Positions 31,469 through 39,344 of a stretch of DNA of 64,000 nt are shown here, one piece after another. A model generated the notes under the pieces. That model did not search any database, had not been told where the DNA came from, and was given only the letters and a program-made list of their open reading frames with translations. A program made the position numbers and the translations under genes. Within the stretch, counting starts at the first letter, position 1. The number at the start of each line of letters is the position of its first letter. Source of the DNA: Pseudarthrobacter oxydans (GTDB lineage: Bacteria; Actinomycetota; Actinomycetes; Actinomycetales; Micrococcaceae); contig NZ_JAUSSN010000001.1 in assembly GCF_030812335.1 (NCBI RefSeq), positions 310,001 through 374,000 of the forward strand. Direction: 5' to 3'.

Positions 31469-32806
31469 ATGATCGGCATCTGGGCCCTGGGAGCCTACCT
31501 GGCCGTCATCCTGCTCTGGACGACAGTGCTCAAGCGCAGCGTCGGGGAAGCCATGATCCTCGGCTTTATCGTGGTGCTTCCCTTTACTGGAGCCTCCGCC
31601 GTACAAATCGGAGGGGCAGCGCTGTACGCGGCCGTGACCGATGAAATCGTCTACGCGACCATGGCGTTCGTCTTTATGGGGTATCTGCTGGACAAGACCG
31701 GAGTGCTGGACCGGCTCATCGACCTGCTGAACTCGCTGATCGGCGGCGTAAAGGGCGGCCCCGCCTGGGTCTCGACCGTGGCGTCCGCCGGCCTCGGCGG
31801 GGTCGTCCACAACCAGGCGGCCATTGCCGCGACCGTCGGCTCCGTCACCATCCCCTGGATGGAGAAATCCCGCCTCGATAAGCCCTCGGCCGCGACACTC
31901 GTGGCCGGTAACGCCGGAATGGGCATCACCTTCCCGTTCAGTGCGTCGATGTTCGTCCTCGTCGGCTCGGCCACAGTCGGGCCCCTGCTGGATGTCGACG
32001 ACCTCGTCCTTCCCCTGCTCATCGGGGGTCTGTGGTGCTTCCTGCACCGGCTGATCGTCACGTGGCTGCTGATCCGCACGAGCGGGATGGCCCCGCTGGA
32101 TGCCGCGCACCGGCTGCCCGTCCGGGCAGCGTTCGGCCGCGGCTGGGCGACTATGCTGCTGTTCGTCGTCGTGGCCATCCCGCTGACCATCACCTCCGGC
32201 TCTATCGCCACGGCACTGTCGGACTGGACCGGCGGGGATGTCACCCAGTCCGTCAGTGTCATCGTCTGGATCCCGGTGGTCCTCATCATTACGGGGGCGC
32301 TGCTCGGCAGAAAGAGGCTGCCTGGCAGCGGCCGGGCCTGGTGGGCGCTGCTGCAAAACTCCGCCCCGAGATTCGGTATTGTCGGCGTCACCGTCGTTTT
32401 CGCCTTCGCCGGAGCCAACGCCCTCGCCGCCACCGGCCTCCCCGAGCAGATGACCACTGTGCTCAACCAGATGAACCTGCCCCTGTGGCTGCTGGCCATC
32501 CTGATCGGCCTGATCGTCATTGCCGTCGCCGCCCCGCTGTCAGCGACGGCCACGATGGCCGCTGTCGGAACCGTCGGCGTCGCCACCCTCGTTGCTGCCG
32601 GCGTTCCGGCGACCACAGCGGCCGTTGCCGTGCTGGTCTTTTCCTCCTGCGAAGCAGCGGTTCCCCCCGGAGGCGCGCCGCTGTACGTCGCGTGCGGCAT
32701 CGCAGACGTCGACCCCGTCAAAACCTTCGCCCGCCTACTCACCCACTACGCCCTGCCGCTGCTGGGCATCGGTGTGCTGATCATCGTCGGCGTCCTGCCG
32801 GTCTAA
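31469..32806 (+). CDS. TRAP-type large permease (DctM-like)
   Basis: The 445-aa protein is highly hydrophobic with roughly 12 membrane segments and fits the DctM subunit of TRAP transporters: FVFMGYLLDKTGVLDRLIDL, then GGPAWVSTVASAGLGGVVHN and AGNAGMGITFPFSASMFVLVG, the last two forming the re-entrant-loop-like substrate regions. TRAP permeases import carboxylates with a periplasmic-type binding protein and a small DctQ subunit. No DctP gene is visible here; only an 85-aa membrane protein follows. AGGAGCGG before the ATG supports the start. It is the second carboxylate transporter in this gene set. Confidence 0.82.
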   Translation: MIGIWALGAYLAVILLWTTVLKRSVGEAMILGFIVVLPFTGASAVQIGGAALYAAVTDEIVYATMAFVFMGYLLDKTGVLDRLIDLLNSLIGGVKGGPAWVSTVASAGLGGVVHNQAAIAATVGSVTIPWMEKSRLDKPSAATLVAGNAGMGITFPFSASMFVLVGSATVGPLLDVDDLVLPLLIGGLWCFLHRLIVTWLLIRTSGMAPLDAAHRLPVRAAFGRGWATMLLFVVVAIPLTITSGSIATALSDWTGGDVTQSVSVIVWIPVVLIITGALLGRKRLPGSGRAWWALLQNSAPRFGIVGVTVVFAFAGANALAATGLPEQMTTVLNQMNLPLWLLAILIGLIVIAVAAPLSATATMAAVGTVGVATLVAAGVPATTAAVAVLVFSSCEAAVPPGGAPLYVACGIADVDPVKTFARLLTHYALPLLGIGVLIIVGVLPV

Positions 32807-32818
32807 GGAACCTAAACC

Positions 32819-33076
32819 ATGCACCAGATCAGACGGACCACCGAGATCATCTTCGTCCTGACCCTCGCAGCACTCCTGCTTGGGGGAGTGGCGCTCGTGG
32901 CCGGCCAAGCAATCGCCCTGGTCGCCGGCCAAGGCGCATGGTTGGAGTTCTTCAACGATTCCATCAAGACGCCGATGTGCCTCTCGGCCTCCATGTGCGC
33001 AATCGCCGGCTTCCTCCTTAATTACAAGCGTCACCAGAAACAAGGACAGGCTCCCCAGAAAGCAACGTCGCGATGA
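32819..33076 (+). CDS. Small two-helix membrane protein, possible reduced DctQ partner
   Basis: The 85-aa protein has two hydrophobic stretches (IIFVLTLAALLLGGVALVAG and MCLSASMCAIAGFLLNY) and a basic C-terminal tail. It starts 12 bases after the DctM-like gene and its stop overlaps the next start by four bases (ATGA), so it is firmly part of the operon. DctQ subunits have four helices and about 160 residues, so if this replaces DctQ it is half-size. I do not recognise it by sequence. Confidence 0.75.
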   Translation: MHQIRRTTEIIFVLTLAALLLGGVALVAGQAIALVAGQGAWLEFFNDSIKTPMCLSASMCAIAGFLLNYKRHQKQGQAPQKATSR

Positions 33077-34062
33077 CAGAAACCACGGACGACGGGATCT
33101 ATCCGACCTTTGCTGAGTTGCTCGAGAGGGAGGGCAAGCTCGTCGGCACCTCGTGGGGACTGTTCTCCGAATCCGACCGAGGAACGCCGTCCTTCATCAA
33201 ACCCGACGCCGTCCTGGAAGCCAAGAACTGCATCAGGACCGGCACGGTCTTCGGCCTGGACTACCCGGCCGACGCCTTCGATCCCGGAATGTCACTCAAA
33301 CGCAGGGCACCTCGGCACACCATCTACTCCTCGCACCCGGCACACCGGGACGACTTCCTGGACGGATACTACCTTCAGGGATCCACACAAATCGACGGGC
33401 TCAGGCACCGCCGGGCAGACGACGTCGGCTTCTACAACGGCACCCCGGATGACCGCATCAAGGAGGGCACGCCGGACCTTGGCATCCAGGAATGGGCAGA
33501 CAACCCCATCGCCGGCAGGGGAGTGCTCATCGACCTCGACGGCTACCGCACCGGCCAGGGCAATCCCATCGACCATCCGGGAGGTGAGCCACTCGGCCTC
33601 GACCTGATCCAGTCCGCCATCCAGGCCCAATCCCTCACCATCCGACCCGGAGACATCCTCATGTTCCACACCGGCTGGTGCGAATGGTTCCTGGCCCTGA
33701 CCCTAGAGGACAAGCAACGGACCCGGGACAGCCGACGTGCCACCGGCCTCGCCCAATCGGAGGAATTCGTCGCCTGGGCGTGGGACCACCGCCTCGCACT
33801 GCTTGCTGCCGACAACTTCGCCCTCGAATGCCTGCCGGCCATATCCGGAAGCCCCTTCCGGCGTTCCGCCCCGAACGACCACGGCATGATGCACCAGCAA
33901 CTCCTCGCCAAGCTCGGCATGCCCCTGGGCGAACTGTGGCGGCTCGGACCGCTCAGTCGTTACATGAAAAATACGGGCGACTGGGACGCCTTCGTCAGCA
34001 TCAAACCACTGAACATCACCGGGGGGACCGGTTCACCAGCCAACGCCACGGCGGTGGTCTGA
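33073..34062 (+). CDS. Cyclase-family metal-dependent hydrolase
   Basis: The 329-aa protein fits the cyclase/kynurenine formamidase-like family. The metal-binding region appears as GSTQIDGLRHRRADD, where the family's H-x-G-T-H-x-D is altered to a D-and-H form, and FHTGWCEWF and AADNFALECLPAI correspond to conserved downstream segments. Members hydrolyse amide or lactone-like bonds, for example N-formylkynurenine, isatin or cyclic imides. It ends the operon that starts at tctB. The substrate is unknown; the altered first motif resembles the larger, bacterial oligomeric branch of the family. Confidence 0.82.
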   Translation: MTETTDDGIYPTFAELLEREGKLVGTSWGLFSESDRGTPSFIKPDAVLEAKNCIRTGTVFGLDYPADAFDPGMSLKRRAPRHTIYSSHPAHRDDFLDGYYLQGSTQIDGLRHRRADDVGFYNGTPDDRIKEGTPDLGIQEWADNPIAGRGVLIDLDGYRTGQGNPIDHPGGEPLGLDLIQSAIQAQSLTIRPGDILMFHTGWCEWFLALTLEDKQRTRDSRRATGLAQSEEFVAWAWDHRLALLAADNFALECLPAISGSPFRRSAPNDHGMMHQQLLAKLGMPLGELWRLGPLSRYMKNTGDWDAFVSIKPLNITGGTGSPANATAVV

Positions 34063-34185
34063 TAGTCAGCGACCGAGCTTTGCAGCTTTGCGACGGACCT
34101 GAAACCACCGCGGGTATTGCCCCGGATTTCGTGGAGGCCGGTCCTGGCAGATGGCGTCCTCGACGCCGATGGCCTAGACCCTAGA

Positions 34186-34677
34186 TCACCGTCCGAGTCC
34201 CCGTTCGTCGCCGGCCCCGCCCGCGGAGACTCCGCTCAGGGTGTCGATGTAATCCAGCGTTTTGGGGCTGACATGGCGCACGGCCGCAAGGGCCTCCCGG
34301 AGAACGGATCGCCTGGCCGGGTCACCGAGTGCGCCCCGGAGTTCCACGACCGTCTCGATGCCCTGGCCCTCGAACACGCGCGTGATGTCCTCGACCTGGG
34401 CCAGGCGGCCCGGCGAGGGCCAGTCGATAACTTCCGAGAGCTTGCCCGTAGCGAGGTGCCGCCGGAATCCACTGGTCGTGGCGGCATCCGGCCAGGCCGC
34501 AATGAGAGCATCAACGCGCGGCTTGACGGTCTCGTGGTAGTTCTGCCGTCGCTGCAATGTGGCATCGACGATGATGGCGCCGATGTGGTCCCAACCACGG
34601 CTGGTTTCGGTCGAGGCGTCTACGCCGTGTGAGTCCGCTGGCGCCGGATGGTTGGCGGCATCATTATCGCTAGTCAT
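34186..34677 (-). CDS. Hypothetical 163-aa protein with helix-hairpin-helix-like tail
   Basis: I do not recognise a named family. About 35 N-terminal residues are low complexity. The rest is helical, with RRQNYHETVKPRVDALIAAW and a tail VRHVSPKTLDYIDTL that resembles the GVGPKTADYI hairpin of DNA-binding helix-hairpin-helix proteins. It lies alone between the cyclase-family gene and the PadR-controlled membrane gene and is read leftwards. Confidence 0.65.
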   Translation of the reverse strand: MTSDNDAANHPAPADSHGVDASTETSRGWDHIGAIIVDATLQRRQNYHETVKPRVDALIAAWPDAATTSGFRRHLATGKLSEVIDWPSPGRLAQVEDITRVFEGQGIETVVELRGALGDPARRSVLREALAAVRHVSPKTLDYIDTLSGVSAGGAGDERGLGR

Positions 34678-34746
34678 AAGTGAATACTTCCATGTATCGT
34701 CATTTTCATCCGCGACCGAGGTCCATGGCCCCTGAGGAGGGGCCGA

Positions 34747-36096
34747 TCAGGCGAAGCCGAAAATGGGCGGGAAGGCCAGGACAACGAGGGCCGCCCAGGC
34801 GCCGTAGACCGGCAGGTACCCTGTCTGCCAGCGCTCGACCGCGGCAAAAGGGCGTCGGCCGCGCAGGAATCCAAACGCGAGCCAGGCCGCGCGGAGCAAG
34901 TGCACCAGCAGCAGAATATTCAGTCCGAGTGCCGCGACCTTGTTGGGGCTGTAGCCGAACTCGGCGATTCGGGTCACCATCGCAGTGAGCATCACGGCAT
35001 CCAGGGCAAGGGCCGCGACCACGAGGACCAACTGCAGGGCATCAAACAGGCCGGGGACCGTAACCGAGTCGCGTGCGGAAATCGAGTAGAGCAGCAGGCA
35101 CAGAACCAGCACGAGGATAGCGTCCATCAGAATCAGCAGGTTCCGGTCGACGTCGACCAGTCCACCGGCGGTGGCAAGCACGGGCAGAAGGACCAGCAGC
35201 ATGACAACGGTCAGCGGCGTGAAAACACGGGTCAGGACCGGGGCGATGTTTTCGACGACCTGCTGCTTGGCTTCGACCAGCCAGGTCGCGACCAGAAGCG
35301 CGCCGGGCATCGCGAGCGGCAGGATCCAGCCCTCCAAAACCGGCTCGAAGTCGGCGCCAATGGCCTGGAAGGTCGCGGATGTCAGTGCGATCAGGACTGC
35401 GCCGCCGAGGGCAAGCAGCGTGTAGTAGATCGCGAGCTCGCCGGTAAATCGGACGAAGTCCATGCGTCGCTTGTCGGACCGCCACCTCCCGCCGACGTAG
35501 GCCACTCCCACCAGCAACCACAGGATGACCGGTGCGTGCAGGGCGGCGAGCATCTGGGTGGCACCGTCTTTCGCGAACGGGTAAACGTTGAGCACGACTG
35601 CCAGAACAACAAATGCAATGCAGAGTGTCGCTGCCACCGCACCGGTGAGGCGGCGCTTCCAGGCGAAGTACGCGGCCAGGAACGGGAAGACGAGCAGGCC
35701 GAGGCTGCGCATCAGCGCGTCGCCGTCGCCGATCCACGCCAGTCCGGCCTTGACCGCCAAGCCCGCCCCGACGGCGAGCGTGAGGACCACGGCCAGCTCG
35801 CGCCACGGTGATGTCCCGGCGCCGTCGGGACCCTCCGGCACCAGAACGAGCTGCTTCCACAGCCGCTCGGAATGTTCGCGGGCAAACTCGTGTGAGACGG
35901 CGTCGAGGTTGCCCAGGCGTTTGATGGCGACCAGGAAGGCCTCCTCATCATCGAGACCTGTCGCCTGCCGGTCGGCGATCTGCTCACGCAGGTGGTCTTC
36001 CAGCTCTTCGACGTCGGCGGGAGAGATCGCCTGCCTTCGCTGAACGTAGCCGCGCCACCGGTCGATCTGGGCCTCCAGCTCGGCGTGCGGGGTCAT
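34747..36096 (-). CDS. Membrane protein with HAAS-type N-terminal domain
   Basis: The 449-aa protein has a cytoplasmic domain at about residues 1-80 with VEELEDHLREQI and EAFLVAIKRLGNLDAVSHEF, the pattern of the HAAS/permease-prefix domain that accompanies PadR regulators. About ten membrane helices follow, from about residue 95 to the C-terminus, with no motif I can name. I chose the ATG at 36096, which overlaps the padR stop (TGATG) and has GAGGGG upstream, over a GTG at 36105. Membrane proteins of this type form two-gene units with PadR; transport or sensing is unproven. Confidence 0.82.
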   Translation of the reverse strand: MTPHAELEAQIDRWRGYVQRRQAISPADVEELEDHLREQIADRQATGLDDEEAFLVAIKRLGNLDAVSHEFAREHSERLWKQLVLVPEGPDGAGTSPWRELAVVLTLAVGAGLAVKAGLAWIGDGDALMRSLGLLVFPFLAAYFAWKRRLTGAVAATLCIAFVVLAVVLNVYPFAKDGATQMLAALHAPVILWLLVGVAYVGGRWRSDKRRMDFVRFTGELAIYYTLLALGGAVLIALTSATFQAIGADFEPVLEGWILPLAMPGALLVATWLVEAKQQVVENIAPVLTRVFTPLTVVMLLVLLPVLATAGGLVDVDRNLLILMDAILVLVLCLLLYSISARDSVTVPGLFDALQLVLVVAALALDAVMLTAMVTRIAEFGYSPNKVAALGLNILLLVHLLRAAWLAFGFLRGRRPFAAVERWQTGYLPVYGAWAALVVLAFPPIFGFA

Positions 36097-36470
36097 CACG
36101 CCCACCCCTCAACCGCGGCAGCAGGCCGCGGCGGCGACTGCCACACCTGCCGCAGCGCGTCTGCGACCACGGCCCACTGCTCCTGCCGGTCGGCGAGGGC
36201 CTCCCGGCCTGCCGGCGTGATGGCATAGTGCTTGCGCCGCCGCCCGGCATCGGACGTACCCCACAACGACGACACGTAGCCGAGACGCTCGAGCCGGTGC
36301 AGCAGGGGGTAGAGCATCCCGTCGGTCCACTGCATGCCACCGCCGGACAGCTCACCGACTCGTTTGAGGATCGCGTAGCCGTAGAGGTCGCCCTCCGTCA
36401 GGATGCCCAGCACCAGCGGCGTGGCTGAAGCGGCGACTAAGTCTTTGTCAATGCGCACGGCGACTCCCAT
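36096..36470 (-). CDS. PadR-family transcriptional regulator
   Basis: The 124-aa protein has the PadR winged helix: LVLGILTEGDLYGYAILKRV, DGMLYPLLHRLERLGYVSSL, RRRKHYAITPAGREAL. It has the short C-terminal dimerisation helix of subfamily 2. Start choice is uncertain: the ATG at 36470 lies at the edge of the palindrome and would be nearly leaderless, while a GTG at 36458 has GGGAG five bases upstream. The gene is coupled to the membrane protein that follows and likely represses both through the upstream inverted repeat. Confidence 0.9.
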   Translation of the reverse strand: MGVAVRIDKDLVAASATPLVLGILTEGDLYGYAILKRVGELSGGGMQWTDGMLYPLLHRLERLGYVSSLWGTSDAGRRRKHYAITPAGREALADRQEQWAVVADALRQVWQSPPRPAAAVEGWA

Positions 36471-36511
36471 ACCTAGATCTGAAGGGTATCAAACATAGCA
36501 GATCTAGGTAT
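36469..36511. promoter_or_regulatory. Large inverted repeat before padR
   Basis: ATACCTAGATCT at 36469-36480 and AGATCTAGGTAT at 36500-36511 are perfect 12-bp arms separated by 19 bases. Each arm contains AGATCT. An inner ATACC-N10-GGTAT repeat shares one arm. It lies at the padR start and is the likely operator; it does not match the common ATGT-ACAT PadR box. Confidence 0.7.
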
Positions 36512-36560
36512 AGGCGGCCCGGGCCATCTTTAACGCGCCCGGGCAACGCGTACTTGGGTG

Positions 36561-37274
36561 TTACAGGGTAATTCTGCGGCTGATGATCTTGTCCGCTGTT
36601 TCGTAGATGGTCTGGTTGTGGGCGCGGGCATAACCGCGCAGCAGCGCGAAGGCGGCGCTCATGTCGACATTGGACGTGTGGGCGATGACGCCCTTGGCCT
36701 GTTCGATCAGGATGCGGCTGTTCAAGGCGCGCTGCAGCTGCTCGTTAATCAGGGCGCTTTCCCGCGCGGCGCGTTCCTGCAGCAGGGTAATGGTTGCCAC
36801 GTCAGCGAAGGCCTGGGCAATCGCGGCGTCGTCGGCGGTGAGGGGGCCGGTCTCGTGGCCAAAGAGATTGAGGGCACCGATCGTGCGGCTGCGCAGGCGC
36901 ATGGGGACGGCGTGCAGGGACCGGAACCCCTGGGACAGCGCAGCGGACTGGAAGAGGGGCCACCGGGAACCCTGCGTCGCGATGTCGTCAATCGTCACCA
37001 CGGCTCCGGTCCGGTAGCAGTCCACGCACGGACCCGCGCCAGCCTCGAGCTGGAGGACTTCCACGAGCTGGCTTTCCTCGCTCGTTGAGGCCATGACCTG
37101 GAGGTCCCCGGCCGGATCGACCAGCACGAGCCCTGCGGCGGCGGCGTCAAGAATGCCAACTGATTCATCCACCAGCGTGTGGAGGAGGTCGAAGACGTCG
37201 TAATCCGCCACTAATGTGTCCGCTATCTTGACGAAAGCGGCACTCACGCGTCCTGCGCGGCTTATCATCGCCAT
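36561..37274 (-). CDS. GAF and ANTAR domain protein
   Basis: The 237-aa protein has a GAF sensor domain at about residues 25-165 (LHTLVDESVGILDAAAAGLV, GAGPCVDCYRTG, AVPMRLRSRTIGALNLFG) and a C-terminal ANTAR RNA-binding domain (LNSRILIEQAKGVIAHTSNV, FALLRGYARAHNQTIYETA). ANTAR proteins stop transcription termination by binding paired hexaloop hairpins in leader RNAs. The signal and the target are not visible; the Cys pair CVDC in the GAF region could sense redox state. A second gene of the same kind lies immediately upstream in the same direction. Confidence 0.92.
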   Translation of the reverse strand: MAMISRAGRVSAAFVKIADTLVADYDVFDLLHTLVDESVGILDAAAAGLVLVDPAGDLQVMASTSEESQLVEVLQLEAGAGPCVDCYRTGAVVTIDDIATQGSRWPLFQSAALSQGFRSLHAVPMRLRSRTIGALNLFGHETGPLTADDAAIAQAFADVATITLLQERAARESALINEQLQRALNSRILIEQAKGVIAHTSNVDMSAAFALLRGYARAHNQTIYETADKIISRRITL

Positions 37275-37301
37275 ACCCGGATTCTACTGCACGCGCCCAT
37301 C

Positions 37302-37982
37302 TCAGCCGCCTCCGGGGGTGAAGTCAAGGCTTCTGCTGACGACGTCCCGGGCGACCTCCCGGACGGTACGCCCATGGGAAAATGCGTGAGCCCGCATCAG
37401 CAGAAGTGCGTCCCGCGCAGACGTCCCGGCCTGTGCCAGGACCATTCCCGTGGCCTGGTGTACCTCGCGGCGTGAAAGGGGAGAGCCATCCGGCGGGGCC
37501 TCGGTGCCGTCTCCGGGTGCAAGGGTCAGGAGCTGGCGCAGCAGGAGCCAGGTGGCGGCGTCGGCGAGTTGCAGGGCTGTGGAATGCTTTGCCGGGCTCA
37601 GCGGGCCGGATTCCGAACTGTAAAGCTCCACGACGCCGATATCCAGCGCGCCGAGCGCGAGCGGGAAAACGAAGATGGCCGCAACATCCAGCTCCAGCAG
37701 GGATTTTGCAAAGACCGGCCAGGCGGCGTGCGGCCCCCTGCGCACATCCGGCAGAAGCACGGGTCTGCGGGCCTTCAGGGCTTCCCAGCGCGGGCCTTCC
37801 CCCAGATCGAACTGCAGCTCATCGATCCTTGCCGCCACTGCGTCGCTGGCACAAACCAGTGTCTCCGGGGCCAGGCCGGAGAACACTGAGATCGCGGCCC
37901 CGGAGATCGGCAACGCCTCCACGAACCCGGTGCAGAGGCCGGCATCGAATCCCTGTGCCACCGCGTCTGTGCCATCACCCAT
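37302..37982 (-). CDS. GAF and ANTAR domain protein (second copy)
   Basis: The 226-aa version from the ATG at 37982 has a GAF-like domain (VEALPISGAAISVFSGLAPE, FDLGEGPRWEALKARRPVLL, VFPLALGALDIGVVELY) and a C-terminal ANTAR domain (RREVHQATGMVLAQAGTSAR, MRAHAFSHGRTVREVA). The frame stays open to 38114; the chosen Met is where the domain homology begins, but the ribosome binding site is weak, so the start is uncertain. It has diverged clearly from the neighbour, so this is not a recent duplication. It ends 27 bases before the other gene starts; the two are probably co-transcribed. Confidence 0.85.
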   Translation of the reverse strand: MGDGTDAVAQGFDAGLCTGFVEALPISGAAISVFSGLAPETLVCASDAVAARIDELQFDLGEGPRWEALKARRPVLLPDVRRGPHAAWPVFAKSLLELDVAAIFVFPLALGALDIGVVELYSSESGPLSPAKHSTALQLADAATWLLLRQLLTLAPGDGTEAPPDGSPLSRREVHQATGMVLAQAGTSARDALLLMRAHAFSHGRTVREVARDVVSRSLDFTPGGG

Positions 37983-38331
37983 GCCGGGCAGCCTGGCAGG
38001 TTGTATCCATGAAGCCGAAACTTCCGGCCGGGGGAGATAGGTGCCACTCAATCGTCCGGTACAAAATACTGGCCATGGGGTCGTGCCTCCTCGGCCTGGT
38101 CGGAGTGCCATCAATCGCTAGTGAACCACCCACGTGTTTGCTTCAGTCTATGCCTGCTCACCGTCGAGCCCGCTGGCGGCACCGGTTCCCCGTTTCTGCC
38201 GTGGCTGGCGCAGCGGCACGGACCTGCCCCCGGCGCCCTACCGTCTTGCTTCAAGATCAGATAAAATGACTCCGTTGCCCTGGACCCCGGTAGCGCCATC
38301 ATTCGGCGAACTATCCAGGAGGATCCCAGCG
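37983..38331. other. Divergent intergenic region
   Basis: About 350 bases separate the GAF-ANTAR gene from the rightward hypothetical gene at 38332. They may include the true 5' end of the GAF-ANTAR gene (open to 38114) and promoters in both directions. I see no strong palindrome and no paired hexaloop hairpins that I could call with confidence. Confidence 0.5.
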
Positions 38332-38892
38332 ATGAGAGTCAATCCCAACCTTCGACCCGAGTCCGTACACCCGTTCCACCGCTCCGGGGCCATCACTGAT
38401 GGTCCGCATCCCGGACTCAGCAAAGCGAACGAACCGCAGGGCGGTCAGGCGCAGGATGGCGAGCAAGCACCAGCGCCGCCAGGCCAGGCCCGACAGCAGG
38501 ACCTGGCGGCCGAACTTGCCGACTTCTTATGGAAGCGGCAGGAACCGGGCCTGGACCAGTTGCCGTCGTCCACCAAAGGCCGCAGTGGTGAGCAGGATTC
38601 CGGAATTTGGCGGGATCAGCTCTTGGCAGAGATCGAAGGCCTCGCAGCGACGCTGAAAGAGAAGGTGGCCCGGTACTCGTTGACGCAGACGCCTTCGCCC
38701 TCCGAGCTGGCCGCCGAACCAGCCAACGAGACTGCCGTGTTGTGGATTCAGGATGCCCTTGAGGATATTGCCGCGACTGCCTTGGGCATTGAAATGGCGT
38801 CACGCAAACTCTTCATCCAGGCGGCTTCGGACGGGGTGCAGGATTCGAAACGCGAAACAGCCCGCGAACAAACGGCAGGGACCGCAGAATGA
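38332..38892 (+). CDS. Hypothetical 186-aa protein
   Basis: No family recognised. The first 55 residues are polar and Pro/Gln-rich (likely disordered). Two helical segments follow, LAAELADFLWKRQEPGLDQL and DQLLAEIEGLAATLKEKV, then IQDALEDIAATALGIEMA, so a helical bundle is likely. The ATG at 38332 has CAGGAGGATC in ideal position. The stop overlaps the next start by four bases (ATGA), so it is co-translated with the DUF6221 gene. Confidence 0.7.
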   Translation: MRVNPNLRPESVHPFHRSGAITDGPHPGLSKANEPQGGQAQDGEQAPAPPGQARQQDLAAELADFLWKRQEPGLDQLPSSTKGRSGEQDSGIWRDQLLAEIEGLAATLKEKVARYSLTQTPSPSELAAEPANETAVLWIQDALEDIAATALGIEMASRKLFIQAASDGVQDSKRETAREQTAGTAE

Positions 38893-39266
38893 CCAGCCCC
38901 GTCGAGGCGGACTGGACCCATCTCGTTGAGTTTCTCGAAGCGCGCATCGCGGAGCAGGAATCAGCCATCCGGGAGGGAACCTTCGCCCTGGGGACCGCCG
39001 ATGCTCCTGAAAGCAACCACAAAGTCTCCTTGGGTCAGCTGATGCTGGACGAGTGCGCCCAGAAGCGGGCAATCATTGCCAGCTGGAAGGAAGCGGCCGG
39101 CGCCGAAGGGATCAGCGATCTCAGCCAGGCCGAAGGAACGATTGCCATCGCCCGCAGGTCAATGCTCACCATTCTCGCGGGCTCCCATCGTGAGCATCTG
39201 GACTACGACCCGGCCTGGTCACCCGCACTGCCAACAGGTATGCCCGGAGAACCCGCCAAGGTCTGA
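38889..39266 (+). CDS. DUF6221-like protein
   Basis: The 125-aa protein has the layout of DUF6221: HLVEFLEARIAEQESAIRE at the start, a central LMLDECAQKRAIIASWKEA helix and the tail HREHLDYDPAW, resembling the family's HPDYREEWRP ending. The family is common in actinobacteria and their phages; its function is unknown. It overlaps the preceding hypothetical gene by four bases. Confidence 0.75.
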   Translation: MTSPVEADWTHLVEFLEARIAEQESAIREGTFALGTADAPESNHKVSLGQLMLDECAQKRAIIASWKEAAGAEGISDLSQAEGTIAIARRSMLTILAGSHREHLDYDPAWSPALPTGMPGEPAKV

Positions 39267-39344
39267 AGTGCCCGGCCCCGGCGGGGGCGGGCATGCCCGC
39301 AGCCTGAGGATCGCACTCGCCGCCCGCCACCCAGACGCCGAAGC

